Source: Streptomyces sp. NBC_00569 (lineage in GTDB: Bacteria > Actinomycetota > Actinomycetes > Streptomycetales > Streptomycetaceae). Taken from it: a DNA stretch of 64,000 bases. This document shows, piece after piece, positions 53,119-62,026 of this stretch (the first letter of the stretch is position 1; every line of letters starts with the position of its first letter). The stretch spans positions 9,107,001 through 9,171,000 of the forward strand of contig NZ_CP107783.1 of the NCBI RefSeq assembly GCF_036345255.1, written 5' to 3'. Below the pieces are notes generated by a model. The model was not told the origin of the DNA. It did no database searches and was given only the letters and a program-made list of their open reading frames with translations. Made by a program: the position numbers and the translations under genes.

Positions 53119-54210
53119 TCACGACCGTGTCGCGGTTCCGCACTCCGTGTCGTCGGCGCCCTGCATGCGCGCGTCCATCGACGTACTCCGGTCGTACGGG
53201 TCGACCTCGGGGCCGGATCCCGAGCCGGTTGCCGCGGACCGGAACTCCGGGAGGTAGAACCCGGTGTCGTTGTCACAGCCGCCGTTGGCGGTGTCCGACT
53301 TGTAGGAGACGAGGGAGAACGTCCCCGGCTCGGTGATCACCTTCGCCGGATCGTCCCAGCTCATCACCACCTCGCGGCGCACGATCGTGCGCGCGACCTC
53401 GTCCCTTCCCTGCGCGGCGTGCGCGAGCGGGTAGACGTAGGTGACGTCGGTGCTCACCTCGACCGCACCGCGCTTGCCCTCCCGGTAGGTGATCCGCCCG
53501 CGCGTCTTGACCACGTCCCCGACGAGGCGCACCTTCTCCGTCGCGAAACGGCTGAACAGCAGCAGCGGATCAGAGTCCTTGCCCGGTGCGCGGAACGCGG
53601 TCGTCAGGTAGTCCTGTACATCCTTCTGCTTGGGATTGATCAACGCGATGGCCTTCTCGGGCTGCTGTCCGAGCAGCACGCCGGAATCCAGATTGGACGC
53701 GGCGAGGAAGTCCCGGGACCTGTCGAGTGCCTGCGAGACCTGCGCCTTGCTCATCCAGCCGGTCGCCCGGGCCTCGGGGACGGTGATCCCCGCCGTGCCG
53801 TCACCCCATCGCGCCGCCGGCGATCCTCTGAACGGGTGCTGCAGGGTGGGCTGTTGGTCTACGGACTCCGTCGCGGGCGGCTGGCCGGGACGCTCCGACT
53901 CTGCGGCGAGCGGGGTGTCGTCGCCGCCTCCACCGGCGAACCAGTCGGTCACGCGTCCGGGATCCAGCGCCACGAACAGCAGGCCCGCGGCGAGGATTAC
54001 GCCGACCACGTACCGGCCCTTGCCGCGCGGCTTCCGGGCCGGCTCGTGAGTCCGCCACCCCTCGGGCCGGCCGCTCTCCTCCCGCAGTCGTCGCGTCACC
54101 ATCCGGGCCCTGGCCGACGGTTCCTGGGGCGCACCCTGGGTTCCGGCCTCGGCCTCCCTCTGGAATCTCTCCCATTCCTCGTCGGATATGGACGCCCCAC
54201 CCTTGCTCAC
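53119..54210 (-). CDS. Membrane-anchored protein of unknown function
   Basis: The protein of about 363 aa has a cytosolic N-terminal region (ISDEEWERFQREAEAG) with basic stretch, one membrane helix (VVGVILAAGLLFVAL near 73-90), then a large outside domain with GWMSKAQVSQALDRSRDFLAASNLD and a repeated valine-rich strand pattern. It ends with two cysteines in a flexible tail. Similar proteins occur widely in Streptomyces with no known role. GTG 54210 preceded by CAGGGAG was chosen as start. Confidence 0.7.
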   Translation of the reverse strand: MSKGGASISDEEWERFQREAEAGTQGAPQEPSARARMVTRRLREESGRPEGWRTHEPARKPRGKGRYVVGVILAAGLLFVALDPGRVTDWFAGGGGDDTPLAAESERPGQPPATESVDQQPTLQHPFRGSPAARWGDGTAGITVPEARATGWMSKAQVSQALDRSRDFLAASNLDSGVLLGQQPEKAIALINPKQKDVQDYLTTAFRAPGKDSDPLLLFSRFATEKVRLVGDVVKTRGRITYREGKRGAVEVSTDVTYVYPLAHAAQGRDEVARTIVRREVVMSWDDPAKVITEPGTFSLVSYKSDTANGGCDNDTGFYLPEFRSAATGSGSGPEVDPYDRSTSMDARMQGADDTECGTATRS

Positions 54211-54344
54211 GATCTGCTCCCTGCCCCTTCCGCGGCACTTGACGTGGTGCTCCACCTTCACCGCGTCGAGTAGGCCGAGGGCATGGTTGCCGCCTCGGCG
54301 TCGCTGATCCTAAACCGTGTGCACGTGGGGCGGGGTGTCCCGGC

Positions 54345-54378
54345 GTACCGGTGCCGAGCCGTGGCCGGGCACCGGTAC
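54345..54378 (-). terminator. Stem-loop after the exported agmatine deiminase gene
   Basis: GTACCGGTGCC at 54345-54355 and GGCACCGGTAC at 54368-54378 form a perfect 11-bp stem with a 12-base loop, seven bases past the deiminase stop. It probably ends transcription of the whole importer-deiminase unit. Confidence 0.7.
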
Positions 54379-54384
54379 CGGTCG

Positions 54385-55542
54385 CTACGGGCGGGGCTGT
54401 TGCTGGGTGACGCAGTGGATGCCGCCCCCGCCCGCTCCGAGGCTGTCGATGTTGAGCTGCTCGACGACTCGGCCCGGGAACAGCCGCTGAAGGGCCGCCT
54501 TGGCCCCGGCGTCCGCGCGGGTGTCACCGAACTGGGCGGAGATCACTGCACCGTTGCACACGTAGTAATTGGCGTACGCGGCCACGAAGTTGACGTCACT
54601 CGACCGGATGCGGGAGTAGTCGGGGCCCTGGAGTTTGGTGACCGTGATCGGGGTGCCGTCGGCGTCGGTGGACGTGGAGAGGATCTGGTACTGCTGGCGG
54701 GCGTCCTTCGACCAGGCGTCGGTGTCGGTGGCCAGGGGCATCTGGACGAGGCCGTCACCGGCGGCGAGGAAGCGGGAGGTGGCGTCGACGTGGTCGTCGG
54801 TGATGTCCCGCCCGGTCACTCCGTTGAACCAGATCACCTTCGACGCCCCGAAGGCGTCGCACATCGCGGCCTCGATCTGCGCGGTTGTCATGCCCGGGTT
54901 GCGGTTCTTGTTGACGAGGCTGCTCCTGGTGGCCATGAGCGTGCCGTTGCCGTCCGTCTCCACCGCGCCGCCCTCGCCGACGAAGTCGGCGGTGGTGAGC
55001 CGCACCCCGGCCTCGGCCGCGATGCGTTCGGCGACCAGCGAGTCCCTCGCGTGGGTCTGCTTGTTGCCCCAGCCGTTGAAGTTCAGGTCCACGGCGTCGA
55101 GGCCGCCGGCCCCGTCGGTGCGGAAGACCGGCCCGCTGTCACGCATCCAGCAGTCGTCGACCGGGATCGAACCGATCACGGTGACGGCCGGTCCGCAGGC
55201 GCTCCGGGCCTGGGGGACGGCGGCGGAGTTGGCGCACATGGTGACGGGTTCGTACTTGGCGATCGTCTTCGCGATGAGGGCGATGTTCGCCTGGACGCCG
55301 GCCAGCTTGCGGCCCCAGATGGCGGTGCTGTCGGGCCAGGCCATCCACGTCCGGGTGTGCGGGACGGTGTCGAGCGGCACGGCGAATCCCGAGCCGGCGG
55401 CCGGAACCGGGGTGGCGAGCGCCTTGCCGCCGCCGGTCAGGGCCCAGGCGGCGCCGGCTGCCGCCAGCCCTGTCGCGGCGAGGAAGTTCCTTCTGTCGAG
55501 AAGGCGGTGGGACGGGCTCTGAGGTGCGCGGTGGTCGTTCAA
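54385..55542 (-). CDS. Tat-exported agmatine deiminase-family protein
   Basis: The 385-aa protein starts with a twin-arginine signal (DRRNFLAATGLAAAGAA) and has the catalytic pattern of agmatine deiminase/peptidyl-arginine deiminase: DDCWMRDSGP, DDHVDATSRF and the active cysteine in GGGGIHCVTQQQP. It should turn agmatine or an arginine-like guanidino group into a ureido group plus ammonia, outside the membrane. The start is TTG 55542, supported by GGAG. It follows the ABC importer genes on the same strand; export is unusual for the family. Confidence 0.8.
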   Translation of the reverse strand: MNDHRAPQSPSHRLLDRRNFLAATGLAAAGAAWALTGGGKALATPVPAAGSGFAVPLDTVPHTRTWMAWPDSTAIWGRKLAGVQANIALIAKTIAKYEPVTMCANSAAVPQARSACGPAVTVIGSIPVDDCWMRDSGPVFRTDGAGGLDAVDLNFNGWGNKQTHARDSLVAERIAAEAGVRLTTADFVGEGGAVETDGNGTLMATRSSLVNKNRNPGMTTAQIEAAMCDAFGASKVIWFNGVTGRDITDDHVDATSRFLAAGDGLVQMPLATDTDAWSKDARQQYQILSTSTDADGTPITVTKLQGPDYSRIRSSDVNFVAAYANYYVCNGAVISAQFGDTRADAGAKAALQRLFPGRVVEQLNIDSLGAGGGGIHCVTQQQPRP

Positions 55543-55598
55543 CTGTGATCTCCGATCTGTCGTGTACGGATCTCTGGACGGTGGTCTCGGGGCCGGGG

Positions 55599-56396
55599 CT
55601 ACAGCGCGCGGCGGGCCAAGGCGATGGCCTGCGGGTTCCATCCGGGGCGGGGGATCGATTCCAACAGCAGTCGTGTGTACGGGTGCTGGGGGTCGTCGAG
55701 GACTTGGGGTGTGGGTCCTGACTCGACGACGCGGCCCTGGCGCATGACGATCACGTCGTCCGTGACGCAGCGCACCACGCCGAGGTCGTGTGTGATGAAG
55801 AGGTAGGCGATGCCGGTCTGTTCGCGGATGTCGGCGAGCAGGTTGAGGATCTGTGCCTGCACCGACACGTCCAGCGCGGCGACGGCCTCGTCGAGTACGA
55901 GTACGGCCGGTTCGACCGCGAGTGCCCGTGCGATGGCCACCCTCTGGCGCTGTCCGCCGGAGAGCTGCCGGGGGAGGGCGCCGGCCGCCCGGCTGCCGAG
56001 CCCTACCTGGTCGAGGAGTTCGTCGAGGCGGCGCGAGTGGTCCCCGTCGGGAAAGTGGAGCCGCAGCGTTTCGCGCAGCGCCGCGTCGACGGTGATTCTC
56101 GGATCCAGGGAGAGGAACGGGTCCTGGAACACCATTTGGACGTCGCGGGCCCGCGCAAGCCGGGCCGCGCGGCCACGCGCCCGTACCGTCCGCGGGACGC
56201 CGCGCACGAGGACCTCGCCCGCGTCCGCGCGCTCCAGGCCCACGACGATGCGGGCGGTGGTCGTCTTGCCGGAGCCGGACTCGCCGACGATGCCGAGTGA
56301 CCCGCCCACGCCGAGCGTGAACGAGACGTCGTCCGCGGCCTGGACGCTGCGGTAGGAGCGGCTCACTCCGGTCACTTCGAGGACGGTCTCACTCAT
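55599..56396 (-). CDS. Oligopeptide-type ABC transporter ATP-binding protein (OppF-like)
   Basis: The 265-aa ATPase has Walker A GESGSGKT, signature LSGGQRQRVAIARAL and Walker B VLVLDEAVAALD. Its start overlaps the upstream ATPase gene by eight bases. It drives, with its OppD-like partner, the importer encoded upstream. It lacks the extended OppF C-terminal Fe-S-type cysteine segment. Confidence 0.88.
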   Translation of the reverse strand: MSETVLEVTGVSRSYRSVQAADDVSFTLGVGGSLGIVGESGSGKTTTARIVVGLERADAGEVLVRGVPRTVRARGRAARLARARDVQMVFQDPFLSLDPRITVDAALRETLRLHFPDGDHSRRLDELLDQVGLGSRAAGALPRQLSGGQRQRVAIARALAVEPAVLVLDEAVAALDVSVQAQILNLLADIREQTGIAYLFITHDLGVVRCVTDDVIVMRQGRVVESGPTPQVLDDPQHPYTRLLLESIPRPGWNPQAIALARRAL

Positions 56397-57387
56397 GGCC
56401 GGACTTCCCTTCGAGCCGTTCACTGTGGTGGCACGAGACGCGATGCCACAGCGGCCCGTCCTCGTCGCCGGCCGGCCGGTCGACGGGCGCCTCGTCCCGG
56501 CAGATGCCGGTGGCGTACGCGCACCGTGGCGCGAACGGGCAGCCCGTCAACTCCTGGCGCAGATCGGGTGGTTGACCGTCGATCGCGGCCAGTCGCCCCT
56601 GCGGTGCGTCGAGGCGCGGTGTGGCCCCGAGAAGGGCGGCCGTGTACGGGTGCCTGGGCCGGTCGAACAGGGCGTCGGCGGGGCCGGTCTCGGCGATCCG
56701 GCCCGCGTACATCACGTAGACCCGGTCGCTGATGGTCGCGGCGAGACCCAGGTCATGGGTGACGAACAGCAGGCCGGTGCCGAACCGTTCGCGCAGGTCA
56801 CCGAGGAGGGCGACGACCTCGGCCTGGGTGGTGACGTCGAGTGCCGTGGTGGCCTCGTCCGCGAGGAGCAGTGCCGGGTCGCCCATCAACGCGGCCGCGA
56901 TCATGACGCGTTGGAGCATGCCGCCGGAGAGCTGGCCCGGGTAGCGGCGAAGGACGTCGGGGGAGAGGCCGACCGCGGCGAGCATCTCCGCGGCGCGCCG
57001 GCCGGCGTCCTCGGCGCGCATCTGGCTGTTGAGGCGCAGGCTCTCGGTGAGGAAGTCGCCGATCCGGCGCAGCTGGTTGATGGCGGCACGGGGGTCCTGG
57101 AAGATCATGGCGGCCGTGCCGGTGCGCAGCTTGCGCAGCCGTGGCGGCGTCATGGTGAGGACGTCGTCGCCGGAGACCCGAACGGTCCCCTCGGTCGTGG
57201 CCCCCGGCGGCAGCAGGCCCAGGATGCTGCGGGAGGTGAGGGACTTTCCGGAGCCGGACTCGCCGACCAGGGCGACCGTCTCCCCGGCGGCGACGGTGAG
57301 GTCGACGCCGTCGAGTACCGGCCGTGCGGTGTCCGGGAGTCGGAGCCGAAGCCCCTTGATGTCGAGCACGGGCGGGATGTCGTTCAT
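56389..57387 (-). CDS. Oligopeptide-type ABC transporter ATP-binding protein (OppD-like)
   Basis: The 332-aa ATPase has Walker A GESGSGKS, signature LSGGMLQRVMIAAALMG and Walker B LLLADEATTALD. The C-terminal oligopeptide-transporter tail with cysteines is present (TGCPFAPRCAYATGICRDEAP), which may bind an iron-sulfur cluster. Its ATG overlaps the stop of the permease gene (ATGA). Confidence 0.9.
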   Translation of the reverse strand: MNDIPPVLDIKGLRLRLPDTARPVLDGVDLTVAAGETVALVGESGSGKSLTSRSILGLLPPGATTEGTVRVSGDDVLTMTPPRLRKLRTGTAAMIFQDPRAAINQLRRIGDFLTESLRLNSQMRAEDAGRRAAEMLAAVGLSPDVLRRYPGQLSGGMLQRVMIAAALMGDPALLLADEATTALDVTTQAEVVALLGDLRERFGTGLLFVTHDLGLAATISDRVYVMYAGRIAETGPADALFDRPRHPYTAALLGATPRLDAPQGRLAAIDGQPPDLRQELTGCPFAPRCAYATGICRDEAPVDRPAGDEDGPLWHRVSCHHSERLEGKSGHE

Positions 57388-58238
57388 CTGTCCCTCCTGG
57401 CGACCTGGTCGGCCCAGCGTTCGCCGACCACGTTGAACGCGACGACGGTCAGCACGATCGCGGCGCACGGCAGGAACGCCGACAGGGGATAACCCCGCTG
57501 GATGGCGGTCTGGCCGTCGAAGACCATCCGGCCCCAGTCGGGCGTCAGCGCGGGGACACCGAGCCCGAGGAAGGACAGACCTGCGAGATCGATCAGGGCG
57601 TAGCCGAAGTTGATGGCGGACTGGGCGAGGACGACGGGCGCGATGTTGGGCAGGACGTGCCGCAGGCAGACCTGGAGCCCGGAGTGCCCCTGCACCGAAT
57701 AGGCGCTGACGTAGGGGCGTTCGCGCTCGGCCAGCGCCAGGGAGCGGGTGAGCCGGCTGACGTAGGGGAGGTAGGCGACGGCGAGCGCGATGACCGGGGC
57801 GAAGAGGCCTTCGCCGTACACGGAGACGATGAGGATCGCCAGGAGCATGCCGGGGAACGCGAAGACCAGCTCGGTGGAGCGGGACAGCACGGAGTCGAGC
57901 CAGCCGCCCCGCCAGGCGGCCGCGATCCCGATGGCGACTCCGGCGACGGTCGAGAAGGCGACGACGCCGAGCGGACCGAGGAGGGAGGTCCGGGCGCCCG
58001 TGACCAGTCGGGAAAGTGTGTCGCGGCCCGAGGCGTCCACGCCGAAGGGGTGGGCGGTGGATGTGCCCGCGAGCGCGTTGCCGAGGTCGGCCGCGTTGGG
58101 GTCGGCAGGGGCCAGCCAAGGGGCGAGCAGGGCCGTGAGGACGACCAGACCGACGAAACCGAGGCAGAGTACGTGGAGGAGTGGACGGTTGGTGCGGAGC
58201 CGGACGAGGCCGGGGCGGCGCAGAACGGCGACGGTCAT
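57384..58238 (-). CDS. Oligopeptide-type ABC permease (OppC-like)
   Basis: The 284-aa permease has an N-terminal helix, the family motif HPFGVDASGRDTLSRLVTGARTSL, and the EAA-like loop preceding RHVLPNIAPVVLAQ. About five or six helices. ATG overlaps the preceding permease stop by four bases. Confidence 0.88.
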   Translation of the reverse strand: MTVAVLRRPGLVRLRTNRPLLHVLCLGFVGLVVLTALLAPWLAPADPNAADLGNALAGTSTAHPFGVDASGRDTLSRLVTGARTSLLGPLGVVAFSTVAGVAIGIAAAWRGGWLDSVLSRSTELVFAFPGMLLAILIVSVYGEGLFAPVIALAVAYLPYVSRLTRSLALAERERPYVSAYSVQGHSGLQVCLRHVLPNIAPVVLAQSAINFGYALIDLAGLSFLGLGVPALTPDWGRMVFDGQTAIQRGYPLSAFLPCAAIVLTVVAFNVVGERWADQVARRDR

Positions 58239-59194
58239 GCGGCAGACCTCCCCGGGCCGAGGGAAATGCGCGGGTCGACGAGGGGGTGGACGAGGTCGAC
58301 GACGAGGTTGACCGCCATGAACAGCCCGACCATGGTCAGCGAGATGGCCTGCACGGTGGGGAAGTCCTTGGTGGTGATGGACAGTTCGAGGAGCTGGCCG
58401 ATGCCGCCGACACCGAACGCGGACTCCACGAGGACGGTGCACACCAGCAGGGTGGAGACGATCAGCCCGCCGGTGGTGAGCACGGTGCCGAGCGCGTTGC
58501 GGAACACATGCCTGCTGATCACATGGCGCTTCGGGACACCCCGGCTGAGGGCCACGGTGACGTGTTCCTGGCCGAGGACGTCGAGCATGGCGCTGCGGGT
58601 GACACGGGCCAGCATGCCGATCAGATAGAGGGAGAGAGCCACGGCCGGGAGGGTCAGATGCCAGAGCAGCTGCCCGAACCCCTCGCCGGTTCCACCGGCG
58701 GGAAACCAGTGGAGCCGCACGGCGAACACTCCCTGGAGCACGACCGCGGCGACGAAGGACGGGGTGCCGACGGCGAGGGTGGTGGTGACCAGGATCGTGG
58801 CGTCGGTGGCGCCGCCGCGGACCGCGCCGATCCGGCCGAGAGCGATGCCGACGACCACGACGAGGACCAGCGCCATGGTGACCAGGAGCAGGGTGCTCGG
58901 CAGCCGGTCGGCCAGGAGCCGGGACACGTCGGTGCGGTACGTGATCGAGCGTCCGAAGTCGCCGTGCAGCAGCCGGCCGAGCCAGCGGAAGTACCGCTCG
59001 GCGAACGGGTCGTCCAGGTGGTACTGCTCGTTGACCGCCCGCAGCGCGTCCGGTGAGGCGGAGCGTCCCGACAGGAGGAAGCTCGCCGGGCTGCCGGGCG
59101 CCAGATACATCGCACCGAAGATCACGAACGAGGCGCCGAGCAGGGTGGCGGCCATCTCCGCCAGCCTGCGCGCCGTGAATCTGAGGAAGTTCAT
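58235..59194 (-). CDS. Oligopeptide-type ABC permease (OppB-like)
   Basis: The 319-aa permease begins MNFLRFTARRLAEMAATLLGASFVIF, typical of OppB/DppB, with NEQYHLDDPFAERYFRWLG and the loop RHVISRHVFRNALGTVLTTGG. About six helices. It overlaps the binding-protein gene stop by four bases, so the five importer genes form one coupled operon. Confidence 0.88.
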   Translation of the reverse strand: MNFLRFTARRLAEMAATLLGASFVIFGAMYLAPGSPASFLLSGRSASPDALRAVNEQYHLDDPFAERYFRWLGRLLHGDFGRSITYRTDVSRLLADRLPSTLLLVTMALVLVVVVGIALGRIGAVRGGATDATILVTTTLAVGTPSFVAAVVLQGVFAVRLHWFPAGGTGEGFGQLLWHLTLPAVALSLYLIGMLARVTRSAMLDVLGQEHVTVALSRGVPKRHVISRHVFRNALGTVLTTGGLIVSTLLVCTVLVESAFGVGGIGQLLELSITTKDFPTVQAISLTMVGLFMAVNLVVDLVHPLVDPRISLGPGRSAA

Positions 59195-60846
59195 TGCGCG
59201 GCCCCGATGCCGGCGGCCCAAGGGGAGTAGAGGTAGGAGATGGTGGTGGGGGCGCCGGTGATGCGCTTGTTGAGGAACAGGGCTGTGGGCCATTCGGCGA
59301 CCGGGATCCACAGCACCTGATCGGCGGCCTTGCGCTGGAGCTCGGCTTCCTTCTTCAGTCGCTCGACCGGGTCGTAGGTGGCGCGGGCCCGGTCGACCAG
59401 GCGGTCGTAGGAGCGGTCGCTGTAGCCGGCGAAGTTCTGGTAGGCGCCTGTCCGGAAGTTGCTGAGCAGGTCCAGCGGGTCGGTGATCGAGTCGTAGTAC
59501 GTCTCGGGGAACATGTCGATGCCCTTGCGCGCCTGCGGGTCGGTGAACAGCGCGGTGAAGGCGTTGGGGGCGACGGTCCTGAGTTTGATGTCGAGCCCGA
59601 TCTCGCTGCCCGCCGCCTGGACGGCGGTGGCGAGCAGTGACACGTCCTGCCCGATCGAGCTGGTGGCGACGGTGAGTGTCCTGCCGGTGGCGCCGGCTTC
59701 CTTGATGAGCTTCCTGGCCTTGTCGAGGTTCGGCTCGGCCGACGGGAGTCCGTCGAAGGCGGCCTTCCGTACCGACTCGGGGGCGGCGGCCCAAGCGGCT
59801 TTGGTGGTGAGGGAGTTGGTGACGGTTCCCGCGCCGCTCAGGCCCGTCTTGAGGAAGCCCCGGCGGTCCAGTGCCAGGGACAGCGCCCGCCGGACCCGGA
59901 CGTCTCCGAGGGGTCCCCGCATGTTGGTGACATTGACGTTGACGGTGCTGAGGCCCTCGCCGAAGTAGAGGGTCCCGACGCCGCTGGAGCGCAGCGCGCC
60001 GTAGCTCTCGGTGGGGATGAGGTATCCGCCGTCGACCTCACCGCTGAGCATGGCCTTGGTGCGCGCGGAGGAGTCGCTGAGGAAGCGGAACACCGCTTTC
60101 GCGGACTTGGCCTTCGCTCCCCGGTAGCGGTCGAAGCGCCGCAGCTCGATCGACTGCCCCTTGTCCCACTTGCCGAGCTCGTACGGTCCCGTGCAGGCGA
60201 GCCCGCCGGAGGTGCCGTAGTTCCGGCCTGCGGCCTTGACCCCGGACCGGCTCGCCACGACCCCGGCGGCGGTCGCCATGTACTGGGGGAACTGCGAGTC
60301 GGGCCGCTTCAGCTTGACGGTGACCTGGAGCGGCCCGGTCTTGTCGAGCGAGGCGACGTTCTCGAAGACCTGCGCCCACGCCGCCCCGTTGTGCGGGTTC
60401 ATCTGCCGGCCGAGGCTGAACAGGACGTCGTCGGCGGTCATGACGCGCCCGTCGTGGAAGCGCACGCCGTCGCGCAGGTCGTACACCCAGGTCAGCGGGT
60501 CGGGATTGGACGCCTTCCTGGCAAGGCCCGGCGCTGCTTTCAGGTCGGGCGTCCACCGCATCAGGCTCTCGCACACATTGGAGAGGATCATGTTCTGCGG
60601 GTAGTCGAACGCGGAGATGTAGTCGAGCGTCGGGGGCTCCGCGTAGAGCGCCCAGGTGAACGAGTCGATCCGCCCCTTCGCGCGTGGCGTGCTCGCGGAC
60701 AGCCGGAAGTCGGTACCCGCGCCCGAGGCGCCGGTGCCCGGCGGTCCCGCGCACGCGGGCACGAGGAGGACGGCGGACAGGGCGGCGGCCAGCAGGGCCG
60801 GACGGCCGGCTCTGCGTCTTCCCGGCCTGGGTGGTGTGGTGTGCAT
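59191..60846 (-). CDS. ABC transporter substrate-binding lipoprotein (SBP_bac_5)
   Basis: The 551-aa binding protein has a lipoprotein signal (VLLVPAC) and the family 5 architecture used for peptides, nickel and some amines: LTWVYDLRDGVRFHDGRVMTADDVLFSLGRQ, then VRVRRALSLALDRRGFL. It follows a cytosolic agmatine deiminase gene 47 bp upstream and precedes two permeases, so the ligand may be an arginine-containing peptide or a guanidino compound such as agmatine. GAGAGGAA precedes the ATG. Confidence 0.88.
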   Translation of the reverse strand: MHTTPPRPGRRRAGRPALLAAALSAVLLVPACAGPPGTGASGAGTDFRLSASTPRAKGRIDSFTWALYAEPPTLDYISAFDYPQNMILSNVCESLMRWTPDLKAAPGLARKASNPDPLTWVYDLRDGVRFHDGRVMTADDVLFSLGRQMNPHNGAAWAQVFENVASLDKTGPLQVTVKLKRPDSQFPQYMATAAGVVASRSGVKAAGRNYGTSGGLACTGPYELGKWDKGQSIELRRFDRYRGAKAKSAKAVFRFLSDSSARTKAMLSGEVDGGYLIPTESYGALRSSGVGTLYFGEGLSTVNVNVTNMRGPLGDVRVRRALSLALDRRGFLKTGLSGAGTVTNSLTTKAAWAAAPESVRKAAFDGLPSAEPNLDKARKLIKEAGATGRTLTVATSSIGQDVSLLATAVQAAGSEIGLDIKLRTVAPNAFTALFTDPQARKGIDMFPETYYDSITDPLDLLSNFRTGAYQNFAGYSDRSYDRLVDRARATYDPVERLKKEAELQRKAADQVLWIPVAEWPTALFLNKRITGAPTTISYLYSPWAAGIGAAQ

Positions 60847-60893
60847 CGGCGCGGTTCCTCTCCGTACGTTCGTCGCCGAGGGTGAGGAACTGC

Positions 60894-61904
60894 TCAGGCG
60901 CGCGGACGCGCGGCGGGTACCTGCTGGGTGATGCAGTGGACACCGCCGCCGCCATGGGCGATCACGCGCGCGTTCACGCCGACGACCTTGCGCCCGGGAC
61001 AGGCCTCCTCGATGACTTCCAGTGCCTGCGCGTCCTGAGGCAGCCCGGCGACCGGGACGACCACGCCGCCGTTGGCCACGTAGAAGTTGAGGTAACCGAC
61101 CTCGACCGGCTGTCCCTCGACCTCGACGAACGCGCTCTGCGGCAGATCGACGATCTCCAGCGTCCGCCCCGCCGCATCGGGCGTGGCCTCGAGGACCGCC
61201 CGGTTGGCGCGCATCCGCGCGTAGTCGGGGTGCTCGGGATCGTCGGGGAGCTGTACGACGACCTTGCCGGGGGCGACGAACGCGCAGACGCCGTCCACAT
61301 GACCGTCGGTCTCGGTGTCCAGGAGCCCGCCGTACGGCAGCCAGATCACCTTGGTGACACCGAGCCGGGCCTTCAGCTCCGCCTCGATCTCGGCCCTGGT
61401 CAGGCCCGGGTTGCGGTTGGGGTGGAGCAGGCACTGCTCGGTGGTGATCAGTGTGCCCTCGCCGTCCACGGTGATCGCCCCGCCCTCCAGGATCATCTCG
61501 GAGCGGTCGGCCGGAACACCCAGCCGTTCGAGCAGCAGAGCGCTGATCCGGTCGTCGGCGTCGTACGGGTGGTGCTTGCCGCCCCAGGAGTTGAAGCGGA
61601 AGTCCACGCCGGCCCGGCGGCCGTCGGGGCCGAGCACGAACAGTGGCGCGGAGTCACGGAACCACGAGTCGTCCATGGGCAGTTCGATCACCTCGACGTC
61701 GTCGCCGCACCGCTCGCGGGCCTCGGCCGCGTGGCCGGGCGGCGCGACCATGGTCACGGGCTCGAACCCGGCGATGGCGCGGGCCACTTCGGCGTACTCA
61801 CCCTTGACGGTCTCCAGGACGTCGCCCCACAGGTCGGGCCGGGTCGGCCAGGCCATCAGGCAGCGCTCGTGCTCGGTCCACTCGGCGGGCATGCGGAAGG
61901 TCAT
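60894..61904 (-). CDS. aguA: Agmatine deiminase (cytosolic)
   Basis: The 336-aa enzyme has the full agmatine deiminase pattern: MPAEWTEHERCLMAWPTR, MDDSWFRDSAP, ETDGHVDGV and the catalytic cysteine in GGGGVHCITQQ. It should convert agmatine to N-carbamoylputrescine and ammonia. No signal peptide. It is the first gene after an 18-bp palindrome and heads the importer operon. The usual partner, N-carbamoylputrescine amidase, is not seen nearby. Confidence 0.88.
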   Translation of the reverse strand: MTFRMPAEWTEHERCLMAWPTRPDLWGDVLETVKGEYAEVARAIAGFEPVTMVAPPGHAAEARERCGDDVEVIELPMDDSWFRDSAPLFVLGPDGRRAGVDFRFNSWGGKHHPYDADDRISALLLERLGVPADRSEMILEGGAITVDGEGTLITTEQCLLHPNRNPGLTRAEIEAELKARLGVTKVIWLPYGGLLDTETDGHVDGVCAFVAPGKVVVQLPDDPEHPDYARMRANRAVLEATPDAAGRTLEIVDLPQSAFVEVEGQPVEVGYLNFYVANGGVVVPVAGLPQDAQALEVIEEACPGRKVVGVNARVIAHGGGGVHCITQQVPAARPRA

Positions 61905-61953
61905 CAGGGTTCTCCCTCTCCGGATTCATCCGGGGTCGCAGCAGATAATGACG

Positions 61954-61971
61954 TGACTGAAATTTCAGTCA
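61954..61971. promoter_or_regulatory. 18-bp perfect palindromic operator
   Basis: TGACTGAAATTTCAGTCA reads the same on both strands. It lies about 50 bp upstream of the agmatine deiminase start and 56 bp beyond the urease alpha stop. Its form suits a dimeric repressor of TetR or GntR type; none is encoded next to it in the window. Confidence 0.7.
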
Positions 61972-62026
61972 GTTGATGGAGCCGAAAAATCTCGGCGGTT
62001 TCGCACCGGTCGGGCTCGGTGCGTCG

